NCBI GenBank assembly: GCA_023819025.1
Contig: JAMWDC010000049.1
Coordinates: 1-8,436 of the forward strand
Direction of reading: 5' to 3'
Source of the DNA: Candidatus Omnitrophota bacterium
Lineage (GTDB): Bacteria > Omnitrophota > Omnitrophia > Omnitrophales > Aquincolibacteriaceae
Length of the DNA stretch: 8,436 nucleotides
Part shown: piece after piece, positions 1-5,884 of the stretch
Numbering within the stretch: the stretch's first letter is position 1
How the letters are laid out: each line of letters starts with the position of its first letter
The notes under the pieces: generated by a model
Database searches by the model: none
What the model was told of the DNA's origin: nothing
The model's input: only the letters and a program-made list of their open reading frames with translations
Position numbers and translations under genes: made by a program

Positions 1-39
1 GGGGATGACCCGGTAATCTCCCTGATAATGGATCAGGGC
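1..39 (-). pseudogene. In-frame continuation of the glycosyltransferase beyond the TAG
   Basis: Immediately after the TAG at 40-42 the same minus-strand frame reads ALIHYQGDYRVIP up to the window edge with no further stop. In related membrane glycosyltransferases, the acidic D/E-D-S-x-I-x-W motif is followed by a stretch of the type (Q/K)xxxHYxGDYRVxP. This therefore looks like the second half of the same gene, reached only by readthrough or separated from the first half by a nonsense change. Only 13 codons are visible, so whether the rest is intact cannot be told. Confidence 0.6.
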
Positions 40-1116
40 CTACCAGTAAATTGCCGAATCATCGGAAATCATATCCACGGGCCAATACCCCACTTCATCG
101 AGTGCTTTGAAGCTCATGCTGTGGCTTGAAAAAGTAACCAATTTCTCCGGATTCGTGGCCTCAATGAGCTGAAAGAAGGAGGATCCGAGTTCCAGGACCC
201 GCGCAAATCCCGGGGCCTCCCATATGTTGTTGTGATAAACCGGGATCGGCTGGTAGCTGGCCCGCATGCGGTCCGGATGACGCATAAAATGAAATGTGAG
301 CGCTGCAAAGTATTGGGAATCCGCAACCGTATCCGCATCAAAACAGGAGACAATCACATTTTCAAACGGAATATTGTGGGTCCTGAAAAACTGGGCTGCT
401 TGTTTCGCCGCATAGGTGACATTCGCACCCTTCACCCTGGCCTCGCCCGGAATGTTGGAGGGATGAATCGTAACAAGGAAATCAAAAAAATGGTGGCGAT
501 ATTGGAATTGAAGGACCTCGGCCATTTCCGTCTGTTTTTCGCCGAACCGTTCCTCGACCGCCAACACGGGGATCAAACGCTTGGGAGGAAACCGGCTTTC
601 CGTTAGCGCCTTGAGGCCCGGCTCGATGATCGACCTCTGCTCATTGGATACTGCAATAATCACCAAGTGATAAAGCGATTCGTAGGACGGGACCTTGACA
701 CCCTGCCGGATAACATGCTGAAGTTCGCGCTCTTTATTTTTAAACCAAAACCACCTTTTGATCCGGTCCCGGGGTCCCAAATTTTTCTGCTTTCTCCGGA
801 ACGTTTCAACCCCGCTTCGCCCTTTCTCAAGGAGGCAGCAGAGCTCCGTCCAATCGGTTTCTTTTTCGATCGCTAAAACACCATAGGCCAAAACAAGAAA
901 AATTGTCATGTAAAAAAGCCGGAACAGCCAATAGAGATCAAATGCGATGATGATGACAGCAGCCCACAGGGGCTTCGCGAATGAAAGGACGATCATCACG
1001 ATGAGAATCGTCCAGCTCATGAACCCCGGAAGAATGGAAAAGACACGTTCGCGGATCTCTTCGGTCCGGTCAAGGCCCTGATGCGAAAATTGAAATTCCT
1101 TAGTTGGATTTGTCAT
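40..1116 (-). CDS. Membrane-associated family 2-like glycosyltransferase, cut short by an in-frame TAG
   Basis: Probable inner-membrane glycosyltransferase adding a sugar during envelope or surface polysaccharide synthesis; donor and acceptor are unknown. From the ATG at 1114-1116 it encodes 358 residues. A hydrophobic N-terminal region (about residues 33-80, probably two membrane spans, including SWTILIVMIVL and AAVIIIAFDLYWL) precedes a cytosolic GT-A-like domain. That domain shows a first strand LVIIAVSNE (about 151-159), a metal-binding DADT (about 260-263) and a late DDSAIYW (352-358) in the place of the family's catalytic acidic motif. The product stops there, lacking the Q/RxxRW-type segment and C-terminal membrane spans expected of such enzymes. 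The 13 codons after the TAG continue in family-like sequence, so the gene appears interrupted and also runs off the window. A TTG start at 1132-1134 would overlap the upstream PEGA gene by 8 nt; neither start has a strong Shine-Dalgarno. Family assignment is fairly firm, specific function unknown. Confidence 0.75.
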   Translation of the reverse strand: MTNPTKEFQFSHQGLDRTEEIRERVFSILPGFMSWTILIVMIVLSFAKPLWAAVIIIAFDLYWLFRLFYMTIFLVLAYGVLAIEKETDWTELCCLLEKGRSGVETFRRKQKNLGPRDRIKRWFWFKNKERELQHVIRQGVKVPSYESLYHLVIIAVSNEQRSIIEPGLKALTESRFPPKRLIPVLAVEERFGEKQTEMAEVLQFQYRHHFFDFLVTIHPSNIPGEARVKGANVTYAAKQAAQFFRTHNIPFENVIVSCFDADTVADSQYFAALTFHFMRHPDRMRASYQPIPVYHNNIWEAPGFARVLELGSSFFQLIEATNPEKLVTFSSHSMSFKALDEVGYWPVDMISDDSAIYW

Positions 1117-1126
1117 ATCCACTTTA

Positions 1127-2527
1127 TTAATCAACCAGTTTTCTTCTGATCAAATGCCGCGTTTGGCTGTCAATAAAATACAAGCTGCGGCGGCGATCCG
1201 AGTATTCCACTAGAGTATCGGGTGCAATCTGTTCGAGAAACCTCACTTGATACGGCCAAGGTTCCTTCGCCTCCAGCAGATAAACCTTCTGATTATCGAC
1301 GAAGATGACGTGGGTATCATCGTAGGCCCAAAAGGCCTGGCGGATCTTTTGGCCCGACTGATACAATAAAATCCGTTTCGGCCCCAATTCAAAAAGCCCT
1401 CCTTTCATGCGGCTGAAATCGATGACCCCGACGGTCCGCTGGGTCCAAAAAAGAAGTTTTTCCGTATCGGCATGCTCGGTATATTCCACGCCGATGACAT
1501 CCTTGTCCACCAAATGGTAAGGCATTCGGTTCGAGATCAATGCCCCCTGATCACTCAGGAAAATCAGCAGGTCTCTCTGAAGAACTTCAATCCGGTAGGT
1601 ATTTGAAGATTCCGGAGAAAATATCTGCTGGCTTAAGACCGGATCTCCCAAGAGGGGCTCGGGATGGCGGCCATGGGGATCGGTTTCCACTAATGAAAAA
1701 TCCTTTTTGAGGAGGACAAGCCGCCGATAATCCGCACCAAAACCGATCACCCCTGTAGCAATTTTGGGTTCGATCGCCATCCGACTGCGGTCAATCAAAT
1801 CCAGTCCGCCGTCATGTAAAAAATAAATTTGATCGGGGTCGTGGGGATCCCAGCTCACGCTCTTCGGTATAAACGTTACGAGCGGACTCAGGTCCTGGAT
1901 GACCTTTCTTTCTCGGGTGGGATCCAAACACCAGTATCCCGGCTTGCCTTTGGATTCCGTCTTCAGGATGGCGATTTCAGATCCCTTTCGAATGAAGATA
2001 TCTGAAATTTTTGGAAATTCTTTTTGAAAACCGCTGAACCGGATGGGTGTATCCTTTTTAAAAAACAAATCAACCTTCCGTAGAGAACCCAACTCTTTAT
2101 TGGTCCACGCAATGATTTTAGATTCGACGATAAAAGGAAGCATCCCCGCATACCCCTGAGAAGAAATGACTTCCCTCTCGGGGCGGAGGGGCAATAGAAC
2201 AATGGGCTCGAGTTGAACGGCTTTCTCCGGAAAAATTTCGATTTCTTTTTCCCAGGAATCGAATCCCTTTTTGGAAACCCGTATGCGGTACCGGCCGGGC
2301 AGCAAATCGTTCACCCGGGTTGGGGTCTTTTCTGAAAATTTCTTTCCCTGAATATGAACTGTGGCATATTTGGGATAGGTCGCCACAGAGATCAGGCCCG
2401 TCTTAACCAAGGATCTTTCAACGGGATTGAAGATATAACCTAAGGCGTATAGAATAACGTACGGGATCAAGAGGAAATAGGCCACAAGAAAAAAATAAAA
2501 AAGAATTTTTCTTAATAGAAGCAGCAT
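1127..2527 (-). CDS. Membrane-anchored PEGA-domain protein with beta-propeller-like C-terminal region
   Basis: A protein of 466 residues with unknown exact role, probably structural or in surface-polymer handling on the outside of the membrane. An N-terminal hydrophobic segment (about 8-31, FYFFLVAYFLLIPYVILYAL) acts as signal anchor. It is followed by a PEGA domain (about 43-113): a small beta domain with the hallmark order A-x-V-x-I-x-G-K, TPT, LLPGRYRIRV, KKGFDSWEKEIEI and a closing PIVLLPL. The remaining 350 residues hold repeated beta-strand units of WD40/PD40 flavour, for example SWDPHDPDQIYFLHDGGLDL, AFWAYDDTHVIFVDNQKVYL and EYSDRRRSLYFIDSQTRHLI. That suggests a propeller, inferred by eye. 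PEGA domains are named for a sequence motif and occur often beside S-layer or surface proteins. The glycosyltransferase lies 10 nt downstream, so the two are probably co-transcribed. The ATG start is clear, but no Shine-Dalgarno precedes it. Confidence 0.8.
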   Translation of the reverse strand: MLLLLRKILFYFFLVAYFLLIPYVILYALGYIFNPVERSLVKTGLISVATYPKYATVHIQGKKFSEKTPTRVNDLLPGRYRIRVSKKGFDSWEKEIEIFPEKAVQLEPIVLLPLRPEREVISSQGYAGMLPFIVESKIIAWTNKELGSLRKVDLFFKKDTPIRFSGFQKEFPKISDIFIRKGSEIAILKTESKGKPGYWCLDPTRERKVIQDLSPLVTFIPKSVSWDPHDPDQIYFLHDGGLDLIDRSRMAIEPKIATGVIGFGADYRRLVLLKKDFSLVETDPHGRHPEPLLGDPVLSQQIFSPESSNTYRIEVLQRDLLIFLSDQGALISNRMPYHLVDKDVIGVEYTEHADTEKLLFWTQRTVGVIDFSRMKGGLFELGPKRILLYQSGQKIRQAFWAYDDTHVIFVDNQKVYLLEAKEPWPYQVRFLEQIAPDTLVEYSDRRRSLYFIDSQTRHLIRRKLVD

Positions 2528-2536
2528 GGTATATGT

Positions 2537-2565
2537 ATTCTATCTTGCAAATGAATCAGGGTGAA
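2537..2565 (-). promoter_or_regulatory. Candidate promoter of the PEGA-glycosyltransferase pair
   Basis: On the minus strand a -35-like TTCACC (2560-2565) and a -10-like TAGAAT (2537-2542) are separated by exactly 17 nt. Transcription would start about 7 nt beyond the -10, at about 2530, only a few bases from the ATG at 2525-2527. With no Shine-Dalgarno visible, the mRNA would be nearly leaderless. The -10 matches consensus 5 of 6, the -35 only 4 of 6, so chance is possible. Confidence 0.35.
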
Positions 2566-2594
2566 GAGAGAAGATTATCTAAGTAATCGTTTAT

Positions 2595-2708
2595 AAGTCT
2601 TTGTGGGTTTCGTCATCCTGAAAGCCCGGTGGGCTGAAGGATCTCCGCCTATCGGAGATTCTTCGCTCCGCTCAGCATGACGGGGTGGTTTTAAATACAC
2701 AAAGACTT
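2595..2708. repeat. Intergenic palindromic repeat (GTCAT...ATGAC hairpin) within an 11-bp inverted repeat
   Basis: The core spans 2612-2681, opening GTCATCCTGA and closing TCAGCATGAC, which are inverted copies matching at 9 of 10 positions. Its centre is a 12-bp stem (2636-2647 with 2653-2664, one G-T pair) around the loop CCTAT. The left arm carries an extra small hairpin, AGCCC-GGT-GGGCT (2623-2635). Outside the core, AAGTCTTTGTG (2595-2605) is perfectly inverted at 2698-2708. The core resembles dispersed GTCATnCTGAG...GAAGnATCTC palindromic repeats known from many bacterial genomes, which are non-coding and probably non-autonomous. It lies between the divergent PEGA and lipoyl-like genes, so it could also affect transcript ends. 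Open frames crossing it are not considered genes. Confidence 0.75.
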
Positions 2709-2808
2709 TTGAGCGATGACTTAGCTCTACGTTCTTAGGGATGTTACTGCCGACCGGTGCGATCGAGATTCGGGGCTGAAATGTTCGAGGATGAATTTCC
2801 ATGTTGAT

Positions 2809-2814
2809 GGAGGG
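2809..2814 (+). promoter_or_regulatory. Ribosome binding site that fixes the lipoyl-like gene start
   Basis: GGAGGG lies 9 nt before the ATG at 2824-2826. The upstream in-frame ATG at 2791 has only GAGG directly abutting it, and its extra 11 residues precede the conserved domain start (VEVVFEG). The downstream ATG is therefore preferred. Confidence 0.7.
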
Positions 2815-2823
2815 ATCAAAACT

Positions 2824-3099
2824 ATGGTGGAGGTAGTTTTTGAAGGGGTTGGACCCAGCGTTGAGGAAGGAACGGTTCAGACGTGGTTTTTTGAAGAGGG
2901 TGATTCGGTCAGCGAAGGGGATGATTTGGTGGAACTCGTGACTGAAGAAGGAACGGTTATGATTCAAGCGCCCAGCAGCGGAATATTAACGGAAGTTTAT
3001 TATGACGAAGGAGAAATTGTAGCCAAAGGCGAGGTTCTTTGCGCGATTGATAATGAGGAATCCGCTTTGGAGGACATCGAAGAGGACAAACCCGAATAA
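2824..3099 (+). CDS. Biotinyl/lipoyl-domain-like small protein lacking the modified lysine
   Basis: A single-domain protein of 91 residues with the full biotinyl/lipoyl fold pattern. The first half-repeat reads VEVVFEGVGPSVEEGTVQTW, then FFEEGDSV.EGDDLVEL; after the hairpin come the APSSGIL turn and the second half-repeat with YYDEGEIVAKGEVLCAID. In swinging-arm domains the hairpin tip is typically ETDKAxVEV, with the lysine carrying lipoate or biotin. Here the tip is VTEEGTVMI, so the lysine position is Glu42 (codon GAA, 2947-2949) and no other lysine lies in the hairpin. Conventional lipoylation or biotinylation therefore looks impossible. The protein is very acidic with a charged tail. It is the first gene of the plus-strand operon, 41 nt before the aminotransferase. 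Fold assignment is firm by pattern; function is unknown, and a non-catalytic binding role is inference. Confidence 0.8.
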   Translation: MVEVVFEGVGPSVEEGTVQTWFFEEGDSVSEGDDLVELVTEEGTVMIQAPSSGILTEVYYDEGEIVAKGEVLCAIDNEESALEDIEEDKPE

Positions 3100-3125
3100 T
3101 TAACGTCGGGTTGTTTCGTCGAGGA

Positions 3126-3130
3126 AAGGA
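3126..3130 (+). promoter_or_regulatory. Ribosome binding site for the aminotransferase
   Basis: AAGGA within GAGGAAAGGA lies 10 nt before the ATG at 3141-3143. It supports that start over the in-frame TTG at 3111, whose added ten residues lie outside the family's usual N-terminus. Confidence 0.5.
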
Positions 3131-3140
3131 ACTTTCATTT

Positions 3141-4331
3141 ATGCCAATGCATGAAGCCAACCGCATGATGCGGTTACCGCCGTATCTATTTACCATTGTC
3201 GATGGAATCAAACGGGAAGTCCGTGCCAAGGGTGTGGATGTGATCGATTTTAGCATGGGGAATCCGGATTTTGATCCGCCGTCCCATGTCATTACGGCGG
3301 CGCGCCAGGCCTTACGGATGAAAGGGGTACACCGTTATTCTAAATGGGATGAAGAGATCGAGTGCAATCTCCGCCGTGCGATCGCCCGATGGTATTACAC
3401 GAAATTCGGGGTGGAACTTGACCCGGACAAGGAAGTGGTGCCTTTGATCGGTTCGAAGGAGGGGATTGCCCATCTTGCCTTGGCTTTTTTAAATAACGAT
3501 GACTTGGCCTTGATCCCTTCGCCGGCGTATCCGGTTCATTTCAACGGTGTGATCATGGCTGGCGGGATTCTTTATAATATTCCGCTTTCGGAAGACCGTG
3601 GGTATCTGCCCGATTTGATGTCGATCCCGCGCGAAACCACGCGTCTTTCCAAGATGATGATGCTCAGCTACCCGCATAATCCGACGACCGCCACTTGCGA
3701 TTTGGATTTTTTTAACCGCGTGATCCATTGGGGGCATGATAAAAATATTATTGTGGTGCATGATCTGGCTTATTCGGACATTGTGTTCGGTTCCAAACGC
3801 GCTCACAGCATTCTCGAAGTGAAAGGGGCGCGAAAATTTTGTGTGGAGTTTCATACCTTGTCGAAATCGTATAGCATGCCGGGCTGGCGTATGGGGTTTG
3901 CCGTCGGAAACAGAGATATCCTCTCGAGTTTGGTCAAAACAAAGAGCTATGTGGATTTCGGGCTCTTTCGCGGAGTCCAACAGGCCGCCATTGCCGCGTT
4001 AACCGGACCGCAGACCTACGTCAAGCGAATCGTAGGTCTCTATAAACAACGGATCGATTATTTCGTGGATGGATTGAATCGCATCGGATGGCCGGCGAAG
4101 AAACCTCAGGCAACGTTTTATATCTGGTCTCGTCTTCCCGCACAATATTGTGCCTTCACGTCGATGGAGTTTACAGAATTGCTCTTGCGAGAAACCGGTG
4201 TGGCGGTGGCGCCCGGTACCGGCTTTGGCGAGCAGGGGGAAGGTTTTGTGCGGTTTGCGATGGTGGTCCCTGAAGTCCGAATGAAGGTGGCCTTGGGCCG
4301 GATCCAAGAATTTTTAAAACGGAAGGTTTAG
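3141..4331 (+). CDS. alaC: AlaC-type class I/II aminotransferase (probably glutamate-pyruvate transaminase)
   Basis: A PLP-dependent cytosolic transaminase of 396 residues, probably making alanine from pyruvate with glutamate as amino donor. Its fold type I landmarks are clear: RLPPYLF and DFSMGNPDFDPP near the N-terminus, GSKEGIAHL (104-112) gripping the PLP phosphate, YPHNPT (177-182), HDLAYSD (207-213) with the Asp facing the pyridine nitrogen, LSKSYSMPGWRMGF with Schiff-base Lys242, and FVRFA with carboxylate-binding Arg371. RLPPY, IDFSMGNPD, HDLAY, LSKSY and KSY.D(F/Y)G match the E. coli AlaC (YfdZ) pattern better than aspartate transaminases. The LL-diaminopimelate aminotransferase branch (DapL) is related, and a lysine-biosynthesis role cannot be excluded. 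It ends with TAG, 9 nt before murI. Both products can feed peptidoglycan precursors (alanine, D-glutamate), which may explain the pairing. Confidence 0.85.
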   Translation: MPMHEANRMMRLPPYLFTIVDGIKREVRAKGVDVIDFSMGNPDFDPPSHVITAARQALRMKGVHRYSKWDEEIECNLRRAIARWYYTKFGVELDPDKEVVPLIGSKEGIAHLALAFLNNDDLALIPSPAYPVHFNGVIMAGGILYNIPLSEDRGYLPDLMSIPRETTRLSKMMMLSYPHNPTTATCDLDFFNRVIHWGHDKNIIVVHDLAYSDIVFGSKRAHSILEVKGARKFCVEFHTLSKSYSMPGWRMGFAVGNRDILSSLVKTKSYVDFGLFRGVQQAAIAALTGPQTYVKRIVGLYKQRIDYFVDGLNRIGWPAKKPQATFYIWSRLPAQYCAFTSMEFTELLLRETGVAVAPGTGFGEQGEGFVRFAMVVPEVRMKVALGRIQEFLKRKV

Positions 4332-4340
4332 CGATTAAGG

Positions 4341-5171
4341 GTGGGGAAATCTCTGCATTCATCACCCGCCCGTTCAAGACGCCCGATTGGCGTCTTTGAC
4401 TCCGGGTTGGGGGGTCTAACCGTTGTTCGGGAAATCCGGCGGTTATTGCCGGCGGAGGATATCGTCTATTTTGGCGATATTGCCCGCCAGCCGTACGGGA
4501 TCAAATCCAACGAACAAATTCTGCGTTATTCCATCGAGAATGTCCTTTTCCTGCTGAAGAAAAAAGTCAAGGCCGTTGTCATTGCCTGCAATTCCTCATC
4601 AAGTGCGGCTTTTGATTTCTTAAGAAGAAATTTCAATTTGCCCGTTGTTGATGTGATCGAACCAGCCGCGCAGTGCGCTTTGCGGATGAGTCGGTCCAAA
4701 CGCATCGGTGTCATTGCGACAACCTCCACCGTTGCAAGCCATGCGTACGTAAAAATTCTGAAGCGCGAGTCACCATCCGCCCGGGTCTTTCAGACGGCCT
4801 GTCCGCTCTTTGTCCCTCTGGTTGAGGAGGGATGGCGCGAAAAAAAAATTACTGAGGCGATTGTACGGCATTACCTGTCGCCTATGAAGAAAAACAGATT
4901 AGAAACGCTTATTCTTGGCTGTACTCACTATCCGTTGATCAAAAACGCTATTTGTCGGGTCTTGGGCCGTAGCGTCCGTGTGATTGATTCGGCCAAGCCG
5001 ACCGCTGAGAAACTCGCTTCACTTTTGCTCGAAAAAGGATTACTCTATGCAGCTGAACGCCGCGGGCGTTTGAAGATCTACGTCAGCGATTTATCCCGGA
5101 ATTTTGTCAAAGTCGGAGAAAGATTTCTGGGCGAAAAACTGCGGGATCTCGAGATTGTGCGATTAAAATAA
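4341..5171 (+). CDS. murI: Glutamate racemase MurI
   Basis: Interconverts L- and D-glutamate without cofactor, supplying D-glutamate for the peptidoglycan stem peptide. The 276 residues include IGVFDSGLGGLTV (Asp20 and Ser21 of the substrate site), GDIARQPYG (usually GDTAxxPYG), the first catalytic cysteine in ACNSSSS (Cys83), and the second in GCTHYPL (Cys194, followed by His196). Both catalytic cysteines are therefore present and length is normal. The first site reads CNSSS rather than the usual CNTA(S/T), a mild variation. The likely start is GTG at 4341, giving a tail of about 14 residues before the conserved first strand. No ATG is available, and the purine-rich GGAAGG at 4321-4326 is rather distant, so initiation may depend on coupling to the aminotransferase stop 9 nt upstream. 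Confidence 0.93.
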   Translation: MGKSLHSSPARSRRPIGVFDSGLGGLTVVREIRRLLPAEDIVYFGDIARQPYGIKSNEQILRYSIENVLFLLKKKVKAVVIACNSSSSAAFDFLRRNFNLPVVDVIEPAAQCALRMSRSKRIGVIATTSTVASHAYVKILKRESPSARVFQTACPLFVPLVEEGWREKKITEAIVRHYLSPMKKNRLETLILGCTHYPLIKNAICRVLGRSVRVIDSAKPTAEKLASLLLEKGLLYAAERRGRLKIYVSDLSRNFVKVGERFLGEKLRDLEIVRLK

Positions 5172-5177
5172 ATTTCC

Positions 5178-5185
5178 AAGAGGTG
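5178..5185 (+). promoter_or_regulatory. Ribosome binding site fixing the queC start
   Basis: AAGAGGTG lies about 6 nt before the ATG at 5192-5194. The alternative GTG at 5183 is inside this site and cannot use it, so translation from 5192 is preferred, giving MRKAICLLSGG. Confidence 0.75.
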
Positions 5186-5191
5186 ATAGCA

Positions 5192-5884
5192 ATGAGGAAA
5201 GCGATTTGCCTTTTGTCGGGCGGGATCGATTCCACCACCACCCTGTATGTGGCGCTCCATGACCGATACGATGTTCATGCGTTGACCATTGATTACGGGC
5301 AATTGCATGCCAAAGAAGTTTCATGCGCGCGCGAAATTGCTAAGAATTTGGGGATTGTGCATTACGTGTTGCCGATTTCACTGCCTTGGAAGGGAAGTGC
5401 GCTGTTGGACGATCAAATTCCCATACCGAAGGGACGTGATCGAAGTCAAATGGCGGAGTCTATCCCGTCGACTTACGTGCCCGTACGCAACACGATTTTC
5501 CTTTCCCTTGCCATGTCCTGGGCGGAAGCCGAAGGCGCGGATGTTGTGTTCTTTGGCGCAAATGTTCAGGATTACAGCGGATATCCCGATTGCCGGCCGG
5601 AATACCTCGCCGCTTTTACGAGGATGATCTGGCTGGGAACGAAAGCCGGGCGGGAAGGGGGAAAATTGATTTCGATCGAAACGCCGCTTGTGCAGCTGTC
5701 CAAGAAGGCGATTATTCAGTTGGGTCAGACCCTGAAAGTTCCATTTGAAAAAACCTGGTCCTGCTATCAGGGGCTCGAAATGCCGTGCGGGGAGTGTGAC
5801 TCCTGCCGAATCCGGGCCCACGGATTTCAGGAAGCGGGCATGGAAGATCCTTTGATGCAACATGCAGTAGCCAGCGTTGGTTGA
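5192..5884 (+). CDS. queC: 7-cyano-7-deazaguanine (preQ0) synthase QueC
   Basis: ATP-dependent cytosolic enzyme converting 7-carboxy-7-deazaguanine and ammonia to preQ0, the queuosine precursor used in tRNA. The 230 residues show the N-type ATP pyrophosphatase loop SGGIDS (9-14), YVPVRN (95-100) and the family stretch GANVQDYSGYPDCRPEY (122-138), usually GxHxEDYSGYPDCRPE. A C-terminal zinc site is formed by Cys191, Cys199, Cys202 and Cys205 (WSC and CGECDSC). All key residues are present and length is typical. It follows murI by 20 nt and overlaps queE by 8 nt, so the two consecutive steps of the pathway are translationally coupled. QueD and GTP cyclohydrolase are not in this window. The 20-nt gap leaves no room for a preQ1 riboswitch directly upstream. 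Confidence 0.95.
   Translation: MRKAICLLSGGIDSTTTLYVALHDRYDVHALTIDYGQLHAKEVSCAREIAKNLGIVHYVLPISLPWKGSALLDDQIPIPKGRDRSQMAESIPSTYVPVRNTIFLSLAMSWAEAEGADVVFFGANVQDYSGYPDCRPEYLAAFTRMIWLGTKAGREGGKLISIETPLVQLSKKAIIQLGQTLKVPFEKTWSCYQGLEMPCGECDSCRIRAHGFQEAGMEDPLMQHAVASVG

Larger units (their letters stand above)
2528..2823. other. Divergent intergenic region
   Basis: This gap separates the two transcription directions. It contains the candidate minus-strand promoter (2537-2565), a short GATTA/TAATC inverted repeat (2573-2577 and 2584-2588), the palindromic repeat (2595-2708) and a plus-strand leader of about 115 nt (2709-2823). The plus operon should be transcribed from here, but I find no convincing -35/-10 pair for it and no recognisable riboswitch. 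Confidence 0.6.

Noticed and set aside
40..42. Genome-wide recoding of TAG as an amino acid
   Set aside because: The alaC, rph and rdgB-type genes all end with TAG at their expected C-termini (4329-4331, 7308-7310, 7949-7951), so TAG works as a normal stop here.
2575..2967. A 130-codon minus-strand open frame between the PEGA and lipoyl-like genes
   Set aside because: It crosses the palindromic repeat and is antisense to the well-supported lipoyl-like gene; its translation has no domain pattern.
3489..3980. A 163-codon frame antisense to the aminotransferase
   Set aside because: It is a shadow of a strongly conserved plus-strand gene and has no ribosome binding site or family motif.
5172..5191. 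A preQ1 riboswitch in front of queC
   Set aside because: Only 20 nt separate murI and queC, most of it ribosome binding site, so there is no room for an aptamer.
5378..5863. A 161-codon frame antisense to queC
   Set aside because: It mirrors queC completely, and queC has all its catalytic and zinc residues.
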